Assembly: GCA_037389465.1 (NCBI GenBank)
Contig: JAZARR010000017.1
Location: forward strand, 1-64,000
Length of the DNA stretch: 64,000 bases
Direction of reading: 5' to 3'
From: Baylisascaris procyonis
Lineage: Eukaryota > Nematoda > Chromadorea > Rhabditida > Ascarididae
Shown: piece after piece, positions 62,501-64,000 of the stretch
Layout: the number at the start of each line of letters is the position of its first letter
Numbering within the stretch: position 1 is the stretch's first letter
The notes under the pieces: generated by a model
What the model was told of the DNA's origin: nothing
Seen by the model: the letters and a program-made list of their open reading frames with translations, nothing else
Databases searched by the model: none
Position numbers and translations under genes: made by a program

Positions 62501-64000
62501 TGATACTAGTAATATTAAATGAAAAAAAAAAATTCTTAAGGATCGAAGCGGAACGGGATCATCTGAAAGAGTCATACGAGCGATCAATTGAAGAAAACGC
62601 TGAACTCAAGGCGAAGGTTTGCTTAAAAATTCTTTTCTCATATATTTTTTTTTTCTAACAGAGAATTATAATTGAAAATGAAAAGGGAACAAAGAAAAGT
62701 TTGAAATTTTTACGCGAACTTGAGCAGTAATTTTTAAATTTTTACTGATGATTTCTACTGTATTATTTTAATAGTGGTTATTTTCATTTTAGATTGGAGG
62801 AAAATTTTTGAATAATTCTGAGACTTTTAAAATAAGTGGCATTTTATTTTTTTAAAAAGATTATATAAAATCAAGCCAAGTCAATTTGGCAGTTTTGGTT
62901 TTCTTTAAAAAAAAATGCATTGAAAATTTCCATTCGAGAGCAAAAGTACATGGTCTGTTTTTCATTCTTCTTCATAAACTTTGGAAAAAGAGAGGATAAG
63001 AAAAGACTACTCTTCAGTAGTTATAACAGTAGTTATAATCAAAAAGTGCGTATATTCCGACGGGTGGAAATAGCATCTTTCGATTTAATTACTCGTTTCG
63101 GAGGAATAACATCACAATTAGTTGATCAGTCAGTTGTCCAATAATCGTTCGAGTTATTTATAGATAGATGGTATAATACCATTCGAAGAGGAGTTCAGGC
63201 ATATGAAGGACGAGCTGGAAGAATATCGACTCCGTTCACATGAATTCGAAAAGATGAGTGCACAGATCGAAACATATAAAGCAAAGCTTAGTGAGTGCTT
63301 TCATCTCTTGCAGTTGTTCTTATTTGGTGCTTAACCATTGTGAATAAAGATGTTGTTTAAATTTTTTAGAAAGCTTCTACCAGAGGTTCCTCTCGAATTG
63401 AGATAAAATAAATGCGCTTATAGATTGTGTTCAGTACGTGAAAGCATGGTGTACAAAAAAAAAATAATGAATCTTTTGGAAAGTGTTGCATCTGATTTTT
63501 TTTTTAGTTTACCCTTTTCTTTGTCTCTTTATTTATTTATTTATTTGTTAATTAATTAATTAATTAATTAATACTTAGAAGAACACTCTAGATTCCACAA
63601 TTCCTTTTTTTTACAAATACGGTCGCGAAGTTGTAGACTCTATTGCCTTACTTCACGACTTACTTTAGTATAAAGCAATGAATTTTAAAGCTGTGGGGCA
63701 TATAATTTTATCTAAACTTTTACTTAAAAATATCAAGCTTCTGCTATTCGGGATTCATCATAATTAGATGTCTCCTGCTCAAGAACTTGCTTCTAGGACC
63801 GTGGGACTTTGCGGTAGGTTTATGCAGATGACAAACCATTTTTAAGGTTCAGGCTTTCGAATTTATTTGGAGTAAAAGATTAGAAAGTAGCATTTGAATT
63901 TATATAAAAAGCCCAAAATGTTAAATATTTTTCAAATTTGCATATATTCGATAATTTGCATATATTTGAATATGTACTCATTTGTTTTTTAATTTCAGGG
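57857..64000 (+). CDS. HOOK-family dynein adaptor, 5' part (at least 9 exons; 3' end beyond window)
   Basis: HOOK proteins link organelles or the nuclear envelope to microtubule motors; the C. elegans member is ZYG-12. Exons: 57857-57895, 58592-58674, 59321-59499, 60159-60239, 60672-60805, 61558-61647, 62003-62166, 62541-62616 and 63164-63290, then a further exon whose first two bases (63999-64000) are visible. All phases agree (324 codons so far). The first exon is 39 nt and gives MDEEKYLDDLIVW, the expected opening helix of the globular HOOK domain. The domain continues with RETLYVGRCIAEALHQID, FHEGWLEKV, NWRVKANNLRKIFRRV, EEVLSRLLQLVLGAALLSKS and PESVQLCAMEVVQKLS. From about residue 175 the sequence turns into a charged coiled coil (ELREEIEQLSTENETLKQRI, EKMSAQIETYKAKL). 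No C-terminal cargo-binding region is in view. Confidence 0.95.
58317..58362. repeat. (TA)n microsatellite in HOOK intron 1
   Basis: TA dinucleotides followed by a T-run. Confidence 0.95.
59545..59632. repeat. (TTTA)n tetranucleotide repeat in HOOK intron 3
   Basis: About 20 TTTA units with a few TTAC variants. It causes Leu-Phe-Ile-Tyr shadow frames. Confidence 0.95.
61906..61955. repeat. CT/GTCT simple repeat in HOOK intron 6
   Basis: Pyrimidine-rich tract of CTCT and CTGT units about 50 bases upstream of the exon 7 acceptor. Confidence 0.9.
62330..62466. repeat. Irregular TATCAG tandem repeat in HOOK intron 7
   Basis: About 15 copies of attatcagt or atcagt units with occasional tctcg interruptions. 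The opposite strand gives an Ile/Leu/Asp-rich shadow frame. Confidence 0.93.

Overview
The window is nuclear DNA from a parasitic nematode, most likely a clade III worm (Spirurina: filarial, spirurid or ascaridoid relatives). It is AT-rich, has long (TA)n and homopolymer runs, and its genes consist of short exons with GT..AG introns and TTTCAG or TTTTAAAG acceptors. Two genes encode nematode-restricted PI-3/Ov33-type aspartyl protease inhibitors (aspins). Other products are paired ShKT domains, a serpentine chemoreceptor and a HOOK-family adaptor. I found no bacterial, phage, CRISPR, rRNA or tRNA feature. Most genes are spliced, so the exon models were built by hand from splice signals, reading phase and protein continuity; every reported multi-exon model keeps phase at all its junctions unless stated.

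Layout. 0-5 kb: no gene, but two decayed LINE tails on the minus strand. 5.1-15.8 kb (+): an 8-exon gene for an unrecognised secreted, cysteine-containing protein with a hydrophobic C-terminus. Its large introns hold a possible small minus-strand gene and an unexplained GC-rich block. 16.8-19.5 kb (+): a 3-exon gene for a threonine-rich mucin with signal peptide and GPI-type tail. 20.8-27.2 kb: a large inverted duplication carrying two head-to-head genes for secreted proteins with a low-complexity repeat followed by two ShKT domains. The left copy is intact and the right copy is frame-disrupted. 31.2-35.8 kb and about 42-47.1 kb (+): tandem aspin paralogues with matching exon structure. 48.7-52.4 kb (-): a 5-exon seven-transmembrane receptor, srsx-like. 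52.8-53.2 kb: a possible solo LTR. 57.9 kb to the right edge (+): the 5' part of a HOOK gene.

From 5 to 47 kb, every gene I could assemble with confidence encodes a secreted or surface protein: GPI-type protein, GPI-type mucin, two ShKT proteins, two protease inhibitors. This looks like a cluster for the worm surface coat or excretory-secretory repertoire. That grouping is inference. The receptor and the HOOK adaptor (microtubule motor and organelle linkage) are functionally unrelated neighbours.
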